Notes: a model not told the origin generated them from the sequence alone. 34,487 bases of DNA from Hyphomicrobiales bacterium (GCA_021775495.1 JAJFHT010000167.1:1-34487); one strand, 5' to 3'; positions 17,678 through 25,939 are shown, counted from the first letter of the stretch. Numbers and translations are program-made.

Positions 17678-18358
17678 ATGGCGAAACCATGGGACGGCAT
17701 CATCCCTGAGGAAGAAATTCGCGCCTATGAAGCGGCCGGGTTTGGCGGACCGGCAGGGCTCGGCCGGCAACCGGCTCTGCTGATCATCGACGTCCAGTAC
17801 CGGACCGTCGGCACCGAACCGAAACCGTTCTTCGAAGCGATCGGGGAATTCCCAACCTCATGCGGCGAGATCGGCTGGGCAGCGGTCCGGCAAATCCAGG
17901 CCCTGCTTGAGGTTTTCCGCGAGCGCGATTGGCCGGTGCTCTACCCCCATGTCTCACCCAAGCAGAGTTTCGACTACGGCCGGCTCGCAGACAAGATCCC
18001 AGCCCTGATGACCGTTGCCGGCAAGGGGTATGAATTCGTCGAGGAGGTTGCTCCGCGGGACCAAGACATCCTGCTGCCGAAAAAGCACCCGAGCGCCTTT
18101 TTCGGCACGCCGCTTGCCAGTTATCTGATCGATGCTGGCGCGGATTGTCTTGTTGTGACCGGCTGCACCACCAGCGGCTGTATCCGCTCGAGTGTCGCCG
18201 ACGCCTTCTCCTACAATTTTCGCGTGATGGTGCCGCACGATGCCGTCTATGATCGCAGCCGCACCTCGCACGCGGTCAACCTGTTCGACATGGCGTACAA
18301 ATATGCCGATGTCGTTTCGACCGAAGAGGCTTTGATGTCGCTGAAAGCTATCGGCTAA
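17678..18358 (+). CDS. Isochorismatase-family amidohydrolase, N-carbamoylsarcosine amidase-like
   Basis: A 226-residue protein from the ATG at 17678, preceded by GGAGG; the in-frame extension to 17564 is not conserved sequence. The cysteine-hydrolase triad is D38 (LLIIDVQ), K136 (PKKHPSAFFGT) and C168 (VTGCTTSGCIRSS). The TTSGC-(I/V)R form is that of N-carbamoylsarcosine amidase and maleamate amidase rather than nicotinamidase. The next gene on the strand encodes a hydantoinase-like enzyme, so a decarbamoylating step after ring opening is a reasonable inference. A palindromic repeat starts two bases after the stop. Confidence 0.87.
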   Translation: MAKPWDGIIPEEEIRAYEAAGFGGPAGLGRQPALLIIDVQYRTVGTEPKPFFEAIGEFPTSCGEIGWAAVRQIQALLEVFRERDWPVLYPHVSPKQSFDYGRLADKIPALMTVAGKGYEFVEEVAPRDQDILLPKKHPSAFFGTPLASYLIDAGADCLVVTGCTTSGCIRSSVADAFSYNFRVMVPHDAVYDRSRTSHAVNLFDMAYKYADVVSTEEALMSLKAIG

Positions 18359-18359
18359 A

Positions 18360-18403
18360 GCATGATCCGAAAAGTGAGGGCCGGTTTTCGGACCAAATCA
18401 TGC
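18360..18403. repeat. Rhizobial-type intergenic palindrome
   Basis: GCATGATCCGAAAA at 18360-18373 pairs with TTTTCGG at 18385-18391 and ATCATGC at 18397-18403, leaving a 5-base bulge on the right arm. It fits an imperfect palindrome seen often between genes of Hyphomicrobiales. A second, more decayed copy is at 3962-4004. It separates the isochorismatase and amidohydrolase genes and could act as a processing or attenuation site. Confidence 0.7.
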
Positions 18404-18445
18404 GCAAAAACAAATAGTTAGAGAAACGTCGAAAGGAGAAACCCC

Positions 18446-19852
18446 GTGCCCCCATTCGACATGATCATTCGAGGCGGTCAGGTGATCTTGCCAGGCCAGG
18501 GACTGTCGCGTTGCGACATCGCCGTCAGGCACGGCCGTATCGCCGCAATCCTCGGTCCGGGGGAACTTTGCGCCGCTGCCGAGGAAATCCGGGCCGACGG
18601 TCTGGTCGTATTGCCCGGCATCATCGATGCGCATCTGCACCTTGGCCACGGCACCGACATCTCCCGGCCGCGCGACAAGAGCGATGCCGAGACGGAGACG
18701 GCAGCTGCGGCTATCGGCGGTATCACCACCATGATCCCCTATCTGATGTCGGCTGAACCGTTCGGCGATATTCTTGGTGAAGTGGTCGGACTGACCGCCG
18801 CCGGCGCGCGGATCGATTTCGGATATCACTTCATCATCGCGACCGAGGATCAGCTTGCCGCCGTTCCCGACTATGTCCGTGACGGTGTCCCGACATTCAA
18901 GATTTTCATGAACAATCGCGGCGGCGAAGGCGCGCGTCTCGGGCTGCCGGACATTGACGACGGCTTTCTCTACCGGCTGTGCGAAGCGGCAGCCGAGCAT
19001 GGCGGCATGGTTTGCCCGCATCCAGAGACGATCGAAATCGCCTGGGTGCTGCGCGACCGGCTGATGAAGAGTGATCCGGAGGGCAAGGGCGGTCTTGCAA
19101 CCTGGAACGGGACCCGGCCGCCCTTCGTCGAGGCCGATGCGGTTCAACGCGCCGGCTATCTGGCCCGAACGGCAGGGGCCCCGCTTCACATCGTTCACAC
19201 CTCGTCCGAAGAAGCACTGCTGTCGGCGCTGAATCAGCGGGCACAGGGAACAAACATCCACATCGAAACCTGTCCGCACTATCTGACCCATGACGTGACA
19301 TCGCCCGAAGGCATTGTCGCCAAGGTCAATCCGCCGGTGCGGGAGCCGTCCGACCGCAAGGCGTTATGGGCGGCAATCCTGAACGGCGATATCGACACGA
19401 TCGCAACCGATCATGTCCATCGCGATCTCGGATCTAAACAGGGAACCATCTGGACAGCCTCACCGGGTTGCCCCGGAATGGACACCCTGCTGCCGGTCAT
19501 GCTCAGCGAGGGCCATCACAAACGCGGTCTGTCACTGGAGGACATCGTCCGGATCACCGCCACAAATCCGGCCCGGATCATGGGGCTGGGGCAGCGCAAG
19601 GGTGCGATTGCTCCAGGTTATGACGCCGATTTCGCCGTGGTCGATCCCGGCCATGTCTGGACGCTGGATCGCAAGGATGTTGCCTCCAGTTCCGGCTATT
19701 CGATTTATGAGGGATGGGAATTCACCGGCAAGGTCATCCACACGATTGTTCGCGGCAAGCCGGTACTGATGGAAGGCACGCTTTGCCGGGATGCGGTCGG
19801 TCACGGGCAGTTTCTTCGGCGAACATTGCCAAATAACTCAAGCAAACCGTAA
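18446..19852 (+). CDS. Hydantoinase/dihydropyrimidinase-type cyclic amidohydrolase
   Basis: A 468-residue enzyme starting at a GTG with AAGGAG 7 bases upstream (18433-18438). All metal ligands of the dihydropyrimidinase/allantoinase fold are present: H63 and H65 in DAHLHLG, the carboxylated lysine K152 in TFKIFMNNR, H192 in CPHPE, H251 in HIVHTSSEE and D322 in IATDHVH. It opens cyclic amides such as hydantoins, dihydropyrimidines or allantoin; substrate-loop residues do not let me choose. It lies 87 bases after the amidase-like gene and converges on the Rid-family gene with 12 bases between stops. Confidence 0.92.
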   Translation: MPPFDMIIRGGQVILPGQGLSRCDIAVRHGRIAAILGPGELCAAAEEIRADGLVVLPGIIDAHLHLGHGTDISRPRDKSDAETETAAAAIGGITTMIPYLMSAEPFGDILGEVVGLTAAGARIDFGYHFIIATEDQLAAVPDYVRDGVPTFKIFMNNRGGEGARLGLPDIDDGFLYRLCEAAAEHGGMVCPHPETIEIAWVLRDRLMKSDPEGKGGLATWNGTRPPFVEADAVQRAGYLARTAGAPLHIVHTSSEEALLSALNQRAQGTNIHIETCPHYLTHDVTSPEGIVAKVNPPVREPSDRKALWAAILNGDIDTIATDHVHRDLGSKQGTIWTASPGCPGMDTLLPVMLSEGHHKRGLSLEDIVRITATNPARIMGLGQRKGAIAPGYDADFAVVDPGHVWTLDRKDVASSSGYSIYEGWEFTGKVIHTIVRGKPVLMEGTLCRDAVGHGQFLRRTLPNNSSKP

Positions 19853-19864
19853 ATTTGGCTGGCT

Positions 19865-20254
19865 CTATTCGACGCTGCGGCGTGCCGTCACCTCGATCTC
19901 TACCTTCATTTCCGGGCGCACCAGATCGCAGATGACCATCGTGGCCGCCGGATTGATGCCGGCAAATCCCTTGCCGAGCACGGCAAACACCGCATCTACA
20001 TCGGCGCGGTCGACAACCATGTACCGCGCCCGCACGACATCTTTCATTGTAAATCCGGCCTCGGCCAGCGTCTTGCCGATGGTCGTCAGGCAGTTTTCCG
20101 TCTGGGCCCCGACGCTGTCGGGCATCGACATGGTGTCGTAGTCGTAGCCCGTCGTTCCCGCGACAAAACACCAGTCGCCATCAACGACCGCTCGCGAGTA
20201 GGCGGCGGCTTTTTCGAAGGGCGATCCGGTGGATATGTGACGGCGTCCGGTCAT
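19865..20254 (-). CDS. Rid-family (YjgF/YER057c/UK114) protein
   Basis: A protein of 129 residues from the ATG at 20254. The trimeric Rid fold is indicated by WCFVAGTTGYDYDT, KDVVRARYMVVD and the C-terminal block LVRPEMKVEIEVTARR. Active RidA enzymes hydrolyse reactive enamines/imines using an arginine in a PAR(S/T) motif (R105 in E. coli); here the aligned stretch reads NPAATMV, so that arginine is replaced by alanine (A104). It is therefore unlikely to be a canonical deaminase. It is the third gene of a run leuD, DUF2798, Rid on the minus strand. Confidence 0.88.
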   Translation of the reverse strand: MTGRRHISTGSPFEKAAAYSRAVVDGDWCFVAGTTGYDYDTMSMPDSVGAQTENCLTTIGKTLAEAGFTMKDVVRARYMVVDRADVDAVFAVLGKGFAGINPAATMVICDLVRPEMKVEIEVTARRSVE

Positions 20255-20294
20255 GCTTCTGCATCCTGTTTTATCGGCGGCATATCGATCCGTA

Positions 20295-20531
20295 TTATCG
20301 TGCGATGACAATCCGGGCCAGTATGCGGCGTACCAGCGGCGCAACGACAAGAATGGCCGGAAACGCCATGGCCCAGGATGGCAGCCAGGCGCCCATCCAC
20401 AGGCCGATGAATCCAGGCGCAATTCCGACTGTCATTGCCGTCGCTATGCCCGAAACCATGAAGGACATCATTCCGGAAACAAGAAATCCGAAGGTCAATC
20501 CTTCGAGGCGTTTGGGAATGAACGGCTTCAT
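20295..20531 (-). CDS. DUF2798 small membrane protein
   Basis: A 78-residue protein from the ATG at 20531. It has two hydrophobic segments (about residues 12-38 and 48-70) and the family pattern of a short basic start, MKPFIPKRLEGL, followed by a methionine-rich first helix and a WxxAWLxSW-like turn (WMGAWLPSWAMAFP). Function of the family is unknown. It lies 28 bases after leuD and 40 bases before the Rid gene, so probably shares their transcript. A longer in-frame start is possible but would add non-conserved sequence overlapping leuD. Confidence 0.82.
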   Translation of the reverse strand: MKPFIPKRLEGLTFGFLVSGMMSFMVSGIATAMTVGIAPGFIGLWMGAWLPSWAMAFPAILVVAPLVRRILARIVIAR

Positions 20532-20559
20532 GTCTGTCGTGTCACGGCCAGCGACGTTG

Positions 20560-21165
20560 TCAGGCCCAGGGCCGTGATTCGGCGGCGCGCTTCTCATAGA
20601 CATCGATATCGGCGGCCTTTGCCATTGTCAGGCCGATATCGTCCAAACCGTTCAGCAGGCAATGCCGCCTGAACTCATCGAGATCGAAGCCGATCATACC
20701 GCCATCGGGCCCGTGTATTTCCCTGGCTTCCAGATCGACGGTCAGCGTTGCATTGGCGCCGCGCTCGGCGTCATCCATCAGCTTGTCCAGGTCCTCGGGG
20801 CTGACGGCGATAGGCAGAATGCCGTTCTTGAAACAGTTGTTGTAGAAAATATCGGCAAATCCCGTCGAGATGACGCATTTGATGCCGAAATCCAACAGCG
20901 CCCAGGGTGCGTGCTCGCGCGACGAACCACAGCCGAAATTGTCGCCCGCAATCAGGATCTTCGCATTGCGATAGGCCGGTTTATTGAGCACGAATTCGGA
21001 GTTGTCGGAACCGTCCTCATTGTAGCGCATCTCAGCGAACAGCCCGGTGCCGAGGCCGGTACGCTTGATCGTTTTCAGATAATCCTTCGGAATGATCATG
21101 TCAGTATCGACATTGACGATCGGCAGCGGCGCGGCAACGCCGGTCAGTTTGGTGAATTTGTCCAT
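20560..21165 (-). CDS. leuD: 3-isopropylmalate dehydratase small subunit
   Basis: A 201-residue swivel subunit of isopropylmalate isomerase, which interconverts 2- and 3-isopropylmalate with LeuC. Conserved features are the early [15 protein letters not shown] block and the substrate-binding loop [17 protein letters not shown]. The large subunit gene leuC is not in the window, which is common in this group where leuC, leuD and leuB are spread out. It heads a minus-strand run with the DUF2798 and Rid genes. Confidence 0.96.
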   Translation of the reverse strand: MDKFTKLTGVAAPLPIVNVDTDMIIPKDYLKTIKRTGLGTGLFAEMRYNEDGSDNSEFVLNKPAYRNAKILIAGDNFGCGSSREHAPWALLDFGIKCVISTGFADIFYNNCFKNGILPIAVSPEDLDKLMDDAERGANATLTVDLEAREIHGPDGGMIGFDLDEFRRHCLLNGLDDIGLTMAKAADIDVYEKRAAESRPWA

Positions 21166-21278
21166 GGTAATCGGCTCATCAGGCTTTCAAACGGATGTTC
21201 ATCCCCGAGCGTTTACACGAGCTTGCCTGCGACTCCAAGGGGCTTGCGCATCCGGGTCCGCCAGTCCATCAATTTGCC

Positions 21279-22142
21279 ATGCAGGACCAAACCCATCGCC
21301 GCCGCCGCTCCGTTCTCTATGTCCCCGCCTCCAACAGCCGGGCACTTGAAAAGGCACTGACCCTCGATTGCGATGCGATCATCTTTGATCTTGAGGATGC
21401 GGTCGCGCCGGGGGAAAAATCCGCTGCCCGGGACCGGCTGTTTCAGTTTCTCGCCACCGCACCGGACGGCAAAGGAGAACGCATTGTACGGATCAATCCG
21501 TTCGACGGCGAATGGGGCCGGGCCGACCTGACCGCCGCATTGAACAGCGCGTGCGATGTGATCCTGCTGCCCAAGGTCGAATCACCCGCCGATGTTCATC
21601 GGGTCAAGGAACACATGCCGATTTCGGGCCGGGGCGGCCGGCCGAAATTGTGGGCGATGATCGAAAACCCCCAGGCGGTTCTGAAGATAGCCGATATCGC
21701 GCGGCGCGACAGCGGACTGGACTGCCTGGTCGTCGGCACAAACGATCTTGCGCTTGAAACCGGCATCAGCACCCTTTCGGGCCGGCAATGGCTCCATTCA
21801 TGGCTGATGCAGATCATACTCGCCGCCAGAGCCGCCGGCCTCGATGTGCTCGACGGCCCTTTCAACAATTTTCGCGATCTCGATCATTTTGACGTCGAAT
21901 GCGCAGAAGCCTATGCGATGGGCTTTGACGGCAAGACGCTGATCCACCCTGCCCAGATTGCATCGGCCAACCGGATCTTCCTGCCATCGCCCGAAGAGAT
22001 CGCATCGGCGCAGGCGATTGTCGATGCATTCGAGCAACCGGAAAACGCAGGCAAGGGCGTGATTTCACTTGATGGGCGAATGGTCGAACTGCTGCACCTT
22101 ACCCAGGCCAGACGATTATTGGCCAAATCCGGTTCGCAATGA
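21279..22142 (+). CDS. CoA-ester lyase, HpcH/HpaI (CitE-like) family
   Basis: A protein of 287 residues from the ATG at 21279; relatives begin close to the RRSVLYVPASN motif, so the upstream start at 21195 is not preferred, although neither has a clear ribosome binding site. The TIM-barrel motifs are present: IIFDLEDAV at 34-42, the substrate arginine in IVRINPF, PKVES at 98-102, GTNDLALETG and the late DGKTLIHPAQI. Family members cleave malyl-CoA, citramalyl-CoA or citryl-CoA; the exact substrate is not decidable here. It is divergent from leuD, with 113 bases between starts. Confidence 0.9.
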   Translation: MQDQTHRRRRSVLYVPASNSRALEKALTLDCDAIIFDLEDAVAPGEKSAARDRLFQFLATAPDGKGERIVRINPFDGEWGRADLTAALNSACDVILLPKVESPADVHRVKEHMPISGRGGRPKLWAMIENPQAVLKIADIARRDSGLDCLVVGTNDLALETGISTLSGRQWLHSWLMQIILAARAAGLDVLDGPFNNFRDLDHFDVECAEAYAMGFDGKTLIHPAQIASANRIFLPSPEEIASAQAIVDAFEQPENAGKGVISLDGRMVELLHLTQARRLLAKSGSQ

Positions 22143-22174
22143 GGATCGTTTCGTATCCGAATCTAAGGTAGTCG

Positions 22175-22381
22175 ATGAAACTCTATCGTTTTCTCTCCGC
22201 GCCGGACGATTCCGGCTTTTGCCACAAAGTGACCGCCGCGCTGAACAAGGGCTGGCAGCTCTATGGCACGCCCACCTATGCCTTCGACGCCGAGGCCGGT
22301 CAGATGCGCTGCGGCCAGGCGGTGATCAAGGACGTCGAAAATGAAGCATATGATCCGTCGATGAAACTCGGTGATTTCTGA
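22175..22381 (+). CDS. DUF1737 domain protein
   Basis: A 68-residue protein whose whole length is the DUF1737 domain: MKLYRFLSAPDDSGFCHKVT, then NKGWQLYGTPTYAFD and CGQAVIKDVE. The function is unknown; the small fold is found alone in many alphaproteobacteria. It follows the lyase gene after 32 bases and may be on the same transcript, and it converges on the TetR gene with 10 bases between stops. Confidence 0.88.
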   Translation: MKLYRFLSAPDDSGFCHKVTAALNKGWQLYGTPTYAFDAEAGQMRCGQAVIKDVENEAYDPSMKLGDF

Positions 22382-22391
22382 CAGTACCGAA

Positions 22392-22967
22392 TTACCCTTT
22401 GCGCGCAGATACCAGCGTGTTCTCCATACGCCGGAAGCTTTCGGCAAGGACAGTTGCGTCCTTCAGCGCATGCGCCAGCATCATCCCGCCCTGCCATTCG
22501 GCCACAGCGGCGCGGGCAGTGGACAGTGAGATTGACGGGCGAAGCCCGGTTCGGCCGAGTTCGCGCGCAGCAAATCCGATGAGCAGGGTGAATGCTTCGC
22601 CGGCCCGTTCCGCCGCCCCGGGCGCATCGCGCCTGAAGTCGCGCACACACAGCGCAATCGGGCATCCATAGGCGACCCGGCTTTTCATGCTGCGCGACAA
22701 TCGGACGACCAGCAGCGCAAGCCGCCGCCGCGGGTCGGGTTCCTCCGTTTCGATGCCGGTCAGCATCGCCTGGGTTTCGTCGACAAACACGTCCGATACC
22801 GCGTTGGCAAAATCGCTCTTGCTGCGGAAATAGTAGTAGATGTTGCCAAGCGGAACGTTTGATGCGGCAGCGATGTCGGCAATGCTGGTTGCGGAATAGC
22901 CTTTTTGCCAGAACAGCTCGGCCGCCGAAGCCGTCAATGCGTCCCGCTTGTGTTGTCCGCGTTTCAT
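22392..22967 (-). CDS. TetR/AcrR-family transcriptional regulator
   Basis: A 191-residue repressor-type protein. The N-terminal helix-turn-helix covers about residues 10-57 and contains ELFWQKGYSATSIADIAAAS and NIYYYFRSKSDF, the typical TetR start. The C-terminal ligand domain is variable and gives no hint of the inducer. It stands alone on the minus strand, with 77 bases to the Trm112 gene upstream, so its target may be distant. No obvious operator palindrome was found beside it. Confidence 0.93.
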   Translation of the reverse strand: MKRGQHKRDALTASAAELFWQKGYSATSIADIAAASNVPLGNIYYYFRSKSDFANAVSDVFVDETQAMLTGIETEEPDPRRRLALLVVRLSRSMKSRVAYGCPIALCVRDFRRDAPGAAERAGEAFTLLIGFAARELGRTGLRPSISLSTARAAVAEWQGGMMLAHALKDATVLAESFRRMENTLVSARKG

Positions 22968-23044
22968 CGATGCAGTTTACCAGGTGATTTGGATGACCAA
23001 CTGACTATCAGGAATCCGGTTAAAGCAACAGATCGGTCCGGCCT

Positions 23045-23242
23045 TCAGTCTTCGAGTTGCCGTGCTTCCGAGGGCAGCATGATCGGAATGCCGTCCTGGA
23101 TCGGATAGGCCAGTTTGGCGTGTTTCGAAATCAGCTCGTTGCGCTCGCTGTCCAGGGTCAACGGACCCTTGGTCAGCGGGCAGGCCAGCAGCTCCAGAAG
23201 TTTCGGATCGATCGTCGCGGCTTTTGGTGTCTTTTCGCTCAT
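23045..23242 (-). CDS. Trm112-family protein
   Basis: A 65-residue protein from the ATG at 23242. The core is [17 protein letters not shown], followed by [14 protein letters not shown], the pattern of bacterial Trm112/YcaR proteins. In the eukaryotic family Trm112 is a zinc-binding activator of methyltransferases; this one, like many proteobacterial forms, keeps only one cysteine and so probably does not bind zinc in the same way. It lies 5 bases after the LON-domain gene, with which it is regularly paired in alphaproteobacteria. Confidence 0.9.
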   Translation of the reverse strand: MSEKTPKAATIDPKLLELLACPLTKGPLTLDSERNELISKHAKLAYPIQDGIPIMLPSEARQLED

Positions 23243-23247
23243 TGGTA

Positions 23248-23913
23248 TCACTGCAATCCGGGTCCGAACTCGTCGCCCTCGCGGGCAAGCGCGATTTCGG
23301 TGATGGCGACCAGCGTATCGGCGCGCGTTTTCAGATCGACCGCCTCGAGCAGCGCCTGTTTCTCCGCCGGACCATAGGGCGCCATCATCGAAAGCGCGTT
23401 GACCAGCGTCTCGTTCTCGGCGCGGCTGACGCTCTCCCAATCGGCTTCAAGCTCGTTGGCATCCAGATAGGCGCGAAAGGTCTTGAGCAGTGCTTCCCGA
23501 TCGACATTTTCACCGTCGTCGCTTTCGGCAAGATCCGCAGCAAAGGCAACGATGCGGCATTGCCGGTATGGCGTTTTGACCCGAACCTCTTCGGCGATGC
23601 GATAGCGGCACACGCCATGCAGCGAGATAAGATACCGGCCATCACCCGATTCGGCCAGCGAGGTAAGCCGGCCGACACATCCGACTTCATAGAGCGCCGC
23701 GGCATCGGAAGAATCGGATTCACTGCGCGGTTGCACCATACCGATCAGCCGGTTATGGGCGACGACCTCATCGATCAGTTCGAGGTAGCGCGGTTCGAAA
23801 ATGTTGAGCGGCAGGCGCCCGCCCGGCAACAGCAGGGCACCGGACAACGGAAACACCGGAATGACGTCCGGCAGATCGGATGGTTTGATGTAGTGGGCAT
23901 TACCTGCCTGCAC
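23248..23913 (-). CDS. LON substrate-binding domain protein
   Basis: A 221-residue protein with only the N-terminal domain of Lon protease and no ATPase or peptidase part. The family start is seen in [21 protein letters not shown] followed by [14 protein letters not shown], and [17 protein letters not shown] is the second conserved block. The role is uncertain; in cereblon and Lon this domain binds protein substrates. It is the middle gene of a minus-strand trio of thioredoxin, LON-domain and Trm112 proteins (54 and 5 bases apart). Confidence 0.92.
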   Translation of the reverse strand: MQAGNAHYIKPSDLPDVIPVFPLSGALLLPGGRLPLNIFEPRYLELIDEVVAHNRLIGMVQPRSESDSSDAAALYEVGCVGRLTSLAESGDGRYLISLHGVCRYRIAEEVRVKTPYRQCRIVAFAADLAESDDGENVDREALLKTFRAYLDANELEADWESVSRAENETLVNALSMMAPYGPAEKQALLEAVDLKTRADTLVAITEIALAREGDEFGPGLQ

Positions 23914-23967
23914 GCTTGAGCTCCCATTTGGTGCCGGCCCGGGCGTCTCCGCCGCCAGGCCAGCGGC

Positions 23968-24996
23968 TCAGGAAAACAGTACCGAAGACAATTTACGCCG
24001 TGCCGCGAGGCTTGCCGGATCCCCGACGCCCCAGGCTTCGAAAAACTGCAGCAGCTGATTACGCGCAGCCTCTTCCTGCCAGTTCCGGTCGGCCTTGATG
24101 ATCATCAGCAACTGATCGGCCGCCTCCTCACGTTGCTCCTTGGCGTTCAGGATAAGAGCCAGATCAAACCGGGCCTGATGATCGGACGGATCCCCTGCCA
24201 GGCGATGTTCCAGCTCGCCCTGATTGCCCAGACCCGCCGTCTGTTCGGCCAGCGTGATCTTTGCGCGGACGGCGGCAACGGACGGCTTGTCCCGGCCGCT
24301 TTCCGGCACCTGCTCAAGCAGGCTTTGCGCCTGCTCGAGATTGCCGGTTTCGAAACTGGCATCGGCGAGACCGGCAAGCGCTTCGAGATGTTCGGGATCC
24401 TGCTCCAGCACCGCGGTAAAAATCCGGCTCGCCAAATCGTAGTCACCGGCTTCCTGGGCGTCGCGTGCAGCGGCGAGAGCTTCCTCGATCTGGCTCGCGC
24501 CATCCGGTCCGGCAACCTTGTCGATAAAGGCGTTGATCTGGCTTTCCGGTACGGCGCCCATGAAGGCGTCCACCGGCTTGCCGTCCTTGAAGGCAATGAC
24601 GGCCGGGATTGACTGGACCCCAAGCTGGCCCGGGATCGTCGGATGGTCGTCAATGTTCATCTTGACCAGCTTGACCCGTCCACCGGCCTGCTGCACGGCT
24701 TTTTCAAGCACCGGTGTCAGCTGTTTGCACGGGCCGCACCACGGCGCCCAGAAATCGACCAGCACCGGCTGGTTGCGTGATTCCTGCATCACGTCGGCGG
24801 GAAATCCTTGCGTCGATGTCTCCTTGATCAGATCGGCTGCCGGGGCGCTGCCTCCGATCAGGCCGTCTGAGGGTGTGGCGGTCGCCTGCGGCTGCGGTGG
24901 CTCTGCCGGCTGCGGCGAAGGGCCGCCGGAACCATATTGCACCGACGTGTTGTACTGGCCGCCCATACCGCCAAAGGGGTTGTCTTTCTGTGTCAT
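23968..24996 (-). CDS. Thioredoxin-TPR co-chaperone, YbbN/CnoX-like
   Basis: A 342-residue protein from the ATG at 24996, preceded by GAGGG. An N-terminal low-complexity stretch rich in proline, glycine and alanine (residues 8-55) is followed by a thioredoxin domain with the full redox motif WCGPC (86-90), then helical TPR-like repeats with ALAAARDAQEAGDYDLASRI and LEALAGLADASFETGNLEQA. E. coli CnoX has an altered active site; this one keeps the CGPC pair and so could be redox active as well as a holdase. The cytoplasmic location follows from the lack of a signal peptide. Confidence 0.92.
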   Translation of the reverse strand: MTQKDNPFGGMGGQYNTSVQYGSGGPSPQPAEPPQPQATATPSDGLIGGSAPAADLIKETSTQGFPADVMQESRNQPVLVDFWAPWCGPCKQLTPVLEKAVQQAGGRVKLVKMNIDDHPTIPGQLGVQSIPAVIAFKDGKPVDAFMGAVPESQINAFIDKVAGPDGASQIEEALAAARDAQEAGDYDLASRIFTAVLEQDPEHLEALAGLADASFETGNLEQAQSLLEQVPESGRDKPSVAAVRAKITLAEQTAGLGNQGELEHRLAGDPSDHQARFDLALILNAKEQREEAADQLLMIIKADRNWQEEAARNQLLQFFEAWGVGDPASLAARRKLSSVLFS

Positions 24997-25057
24997 GTCA
25001 TGCCCTCTCGGCTTGCACGCGTGTCGCCTGTGCGACACCTGTTTGTGGCAAATGTGG

Positions 25058-25558
25058 CTATTGCTGCGATACTTTCAAGATTTGCGCTGGGTGACCGGTC
25101 GTCTCCAGAAATCGCAGCAGATCCTCCCGTCCGATCGATGTCGTCGCCTCATTTGTCAGCGGGTGTGCATTGATAATGTCATTCTCCATCAATGCGGCGT
25201 CAATAACCACCCTGACCTTGCCTTCGGTATCGTTGACCGGCCCGAACGCCGTTACCGCACCGGGTTTGACACCGAGCAGTTCCATCAGCGGCTCGGGCTT
25301 GCCGAACGATACGCGTCCCTTGGCGCCGATTACTGTATGGATGGTCTTCAGATCGACAACGGCCTCCTCGCCAACGGTGACCAGAAAGTAATTGCCCTTC
25401 TTGTCTTTCAGGAACAGGTTCTTGGTATGCCCGCCCGGAATCTCTCCCCGCAGGTCCTGCGAATCGGCAACAGTATAGAGCGGCGGATGTTTCACCGTCG
25501 TCACGGTGATATCCAGCTCCTTCAGATAGGCCAATAGCTCGTCTGGTGATTTGGGCAT
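25058..25558 (-). CDS. Prolyl-tRNA deacylase, ProX/PrdX type
   Basis: A 166-residue freestanding editing domain. PrdX features are HPPLYTVADSQDL at residues 24-36, the catalytic lysine K46 in GGHTKNLFLKDKKG, and the C-terminal PLTNEATTSIGREDLLRFL. ProX-type enzymes remove alanine wrongly attached to tRNA-Pro. It is the second YbaK-superfamily enzyme in the window, and a different subtype from that at 4808-5272, so the two are probably not redundant. A repeat arm lies about 40 bases upstream of its start. Confidence 0.92.
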   Translation of the reverse strand: MPKSPDELLAYLKELDITVTTVKHPPLYTVADSQDLRGEIPGGHTKNLFLKDKKGNYFLVTVGEEAVVDLKTIHTVIGAKGRVSFGKPEPLMELLGVKPGAVTAFGPVNDTEGKVRVVIDAALMENDIINAHPLTNEATTSIGREDLLRFLETTGHPAQILKVSQQ

Positions 25559-25596
25559 GCTGTCGGTCTTGTCGGAAATGAACGTGTCGCACCGGT

Positions 25597-25653
25597 CTAG
25601 TGCATTTCTCGATCATATAGAAGCATTTGATGAGTCAATTTGGTTCTTCCGGC
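25597..25653. repeat. Solo outer-arm copy of the long hairpin repeat
   Basis: The first 36 bases (from CTAGTGCATTTCTCGATCAT) match the reverse complement of 26586-26621 at 29 of 36 positions without gaps. The following bases, TTTGATGAGTCAATTTGG and on to CCGGC, instead resemble the reverse complement of the right end of the second element (34454-34478). It carries no core and no partner arm. It lies between proX and the tRNA promoter. Confidence 0.55.
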
Positions 25654-25692
25654 GGTGGCATGCAATCGCAGAGAAAACAGGTAATTTGTGTG

Positions 25693-25721
25693 TTGCATTC
25701 CGCTCATCCGCGCCATATAAG
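25693..25721 (+). promoter_or_regulatory. Sigma-70-type promoter of tRNA-Gly
   Basis: TTGCAT at 25693-25698 and TATAAG at 25716-25721 are 17 bases apart, near the ideal for the housekeeping sigma factor. The predicted start near 25728 lies about 20 bases before the mature tRNA. Confidence 0.75.
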
Positions 25722-25747
25722 CGCGGCTTGCAGCAATCGCTGCGTGA

Positions 25748-25822
25748 GCGGGCGTAGCTCAGGGGTAGAGCACAACCTTGCCAAGGTTGGGGTCGTGAGT
25801 TCGAATCTCATCGCCCGCTCCA
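25748..25822 (+). tRNA. tRNA-Gly(GCC)
   Basis: A 75-base cloverleaf. The acceptor stem GCGGGCG pairs with CGCCCGC, the D arm is GCTC/GAGC, and the anticodon stem CAACC/GGTTG encloses the loop TTGCCAA with anticodon GCC at 25780-25782. The T arm GTGAG-TTCGAAT-CTCAT has one G-U pair. The discriminator is T and the CCA end is encoded. Confidence 0.97.
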
Positions 25823-25939
25823 GATTTTCAAAAATATTCAGTGCCACAAGCGCAATTGGGAATTATCTCTTTTGCTGTGGAATTACCGCAAGTCACGTAC
25901 AATCGGCGCTTTCCAACAAACACGACCTTGAAGCATGCC

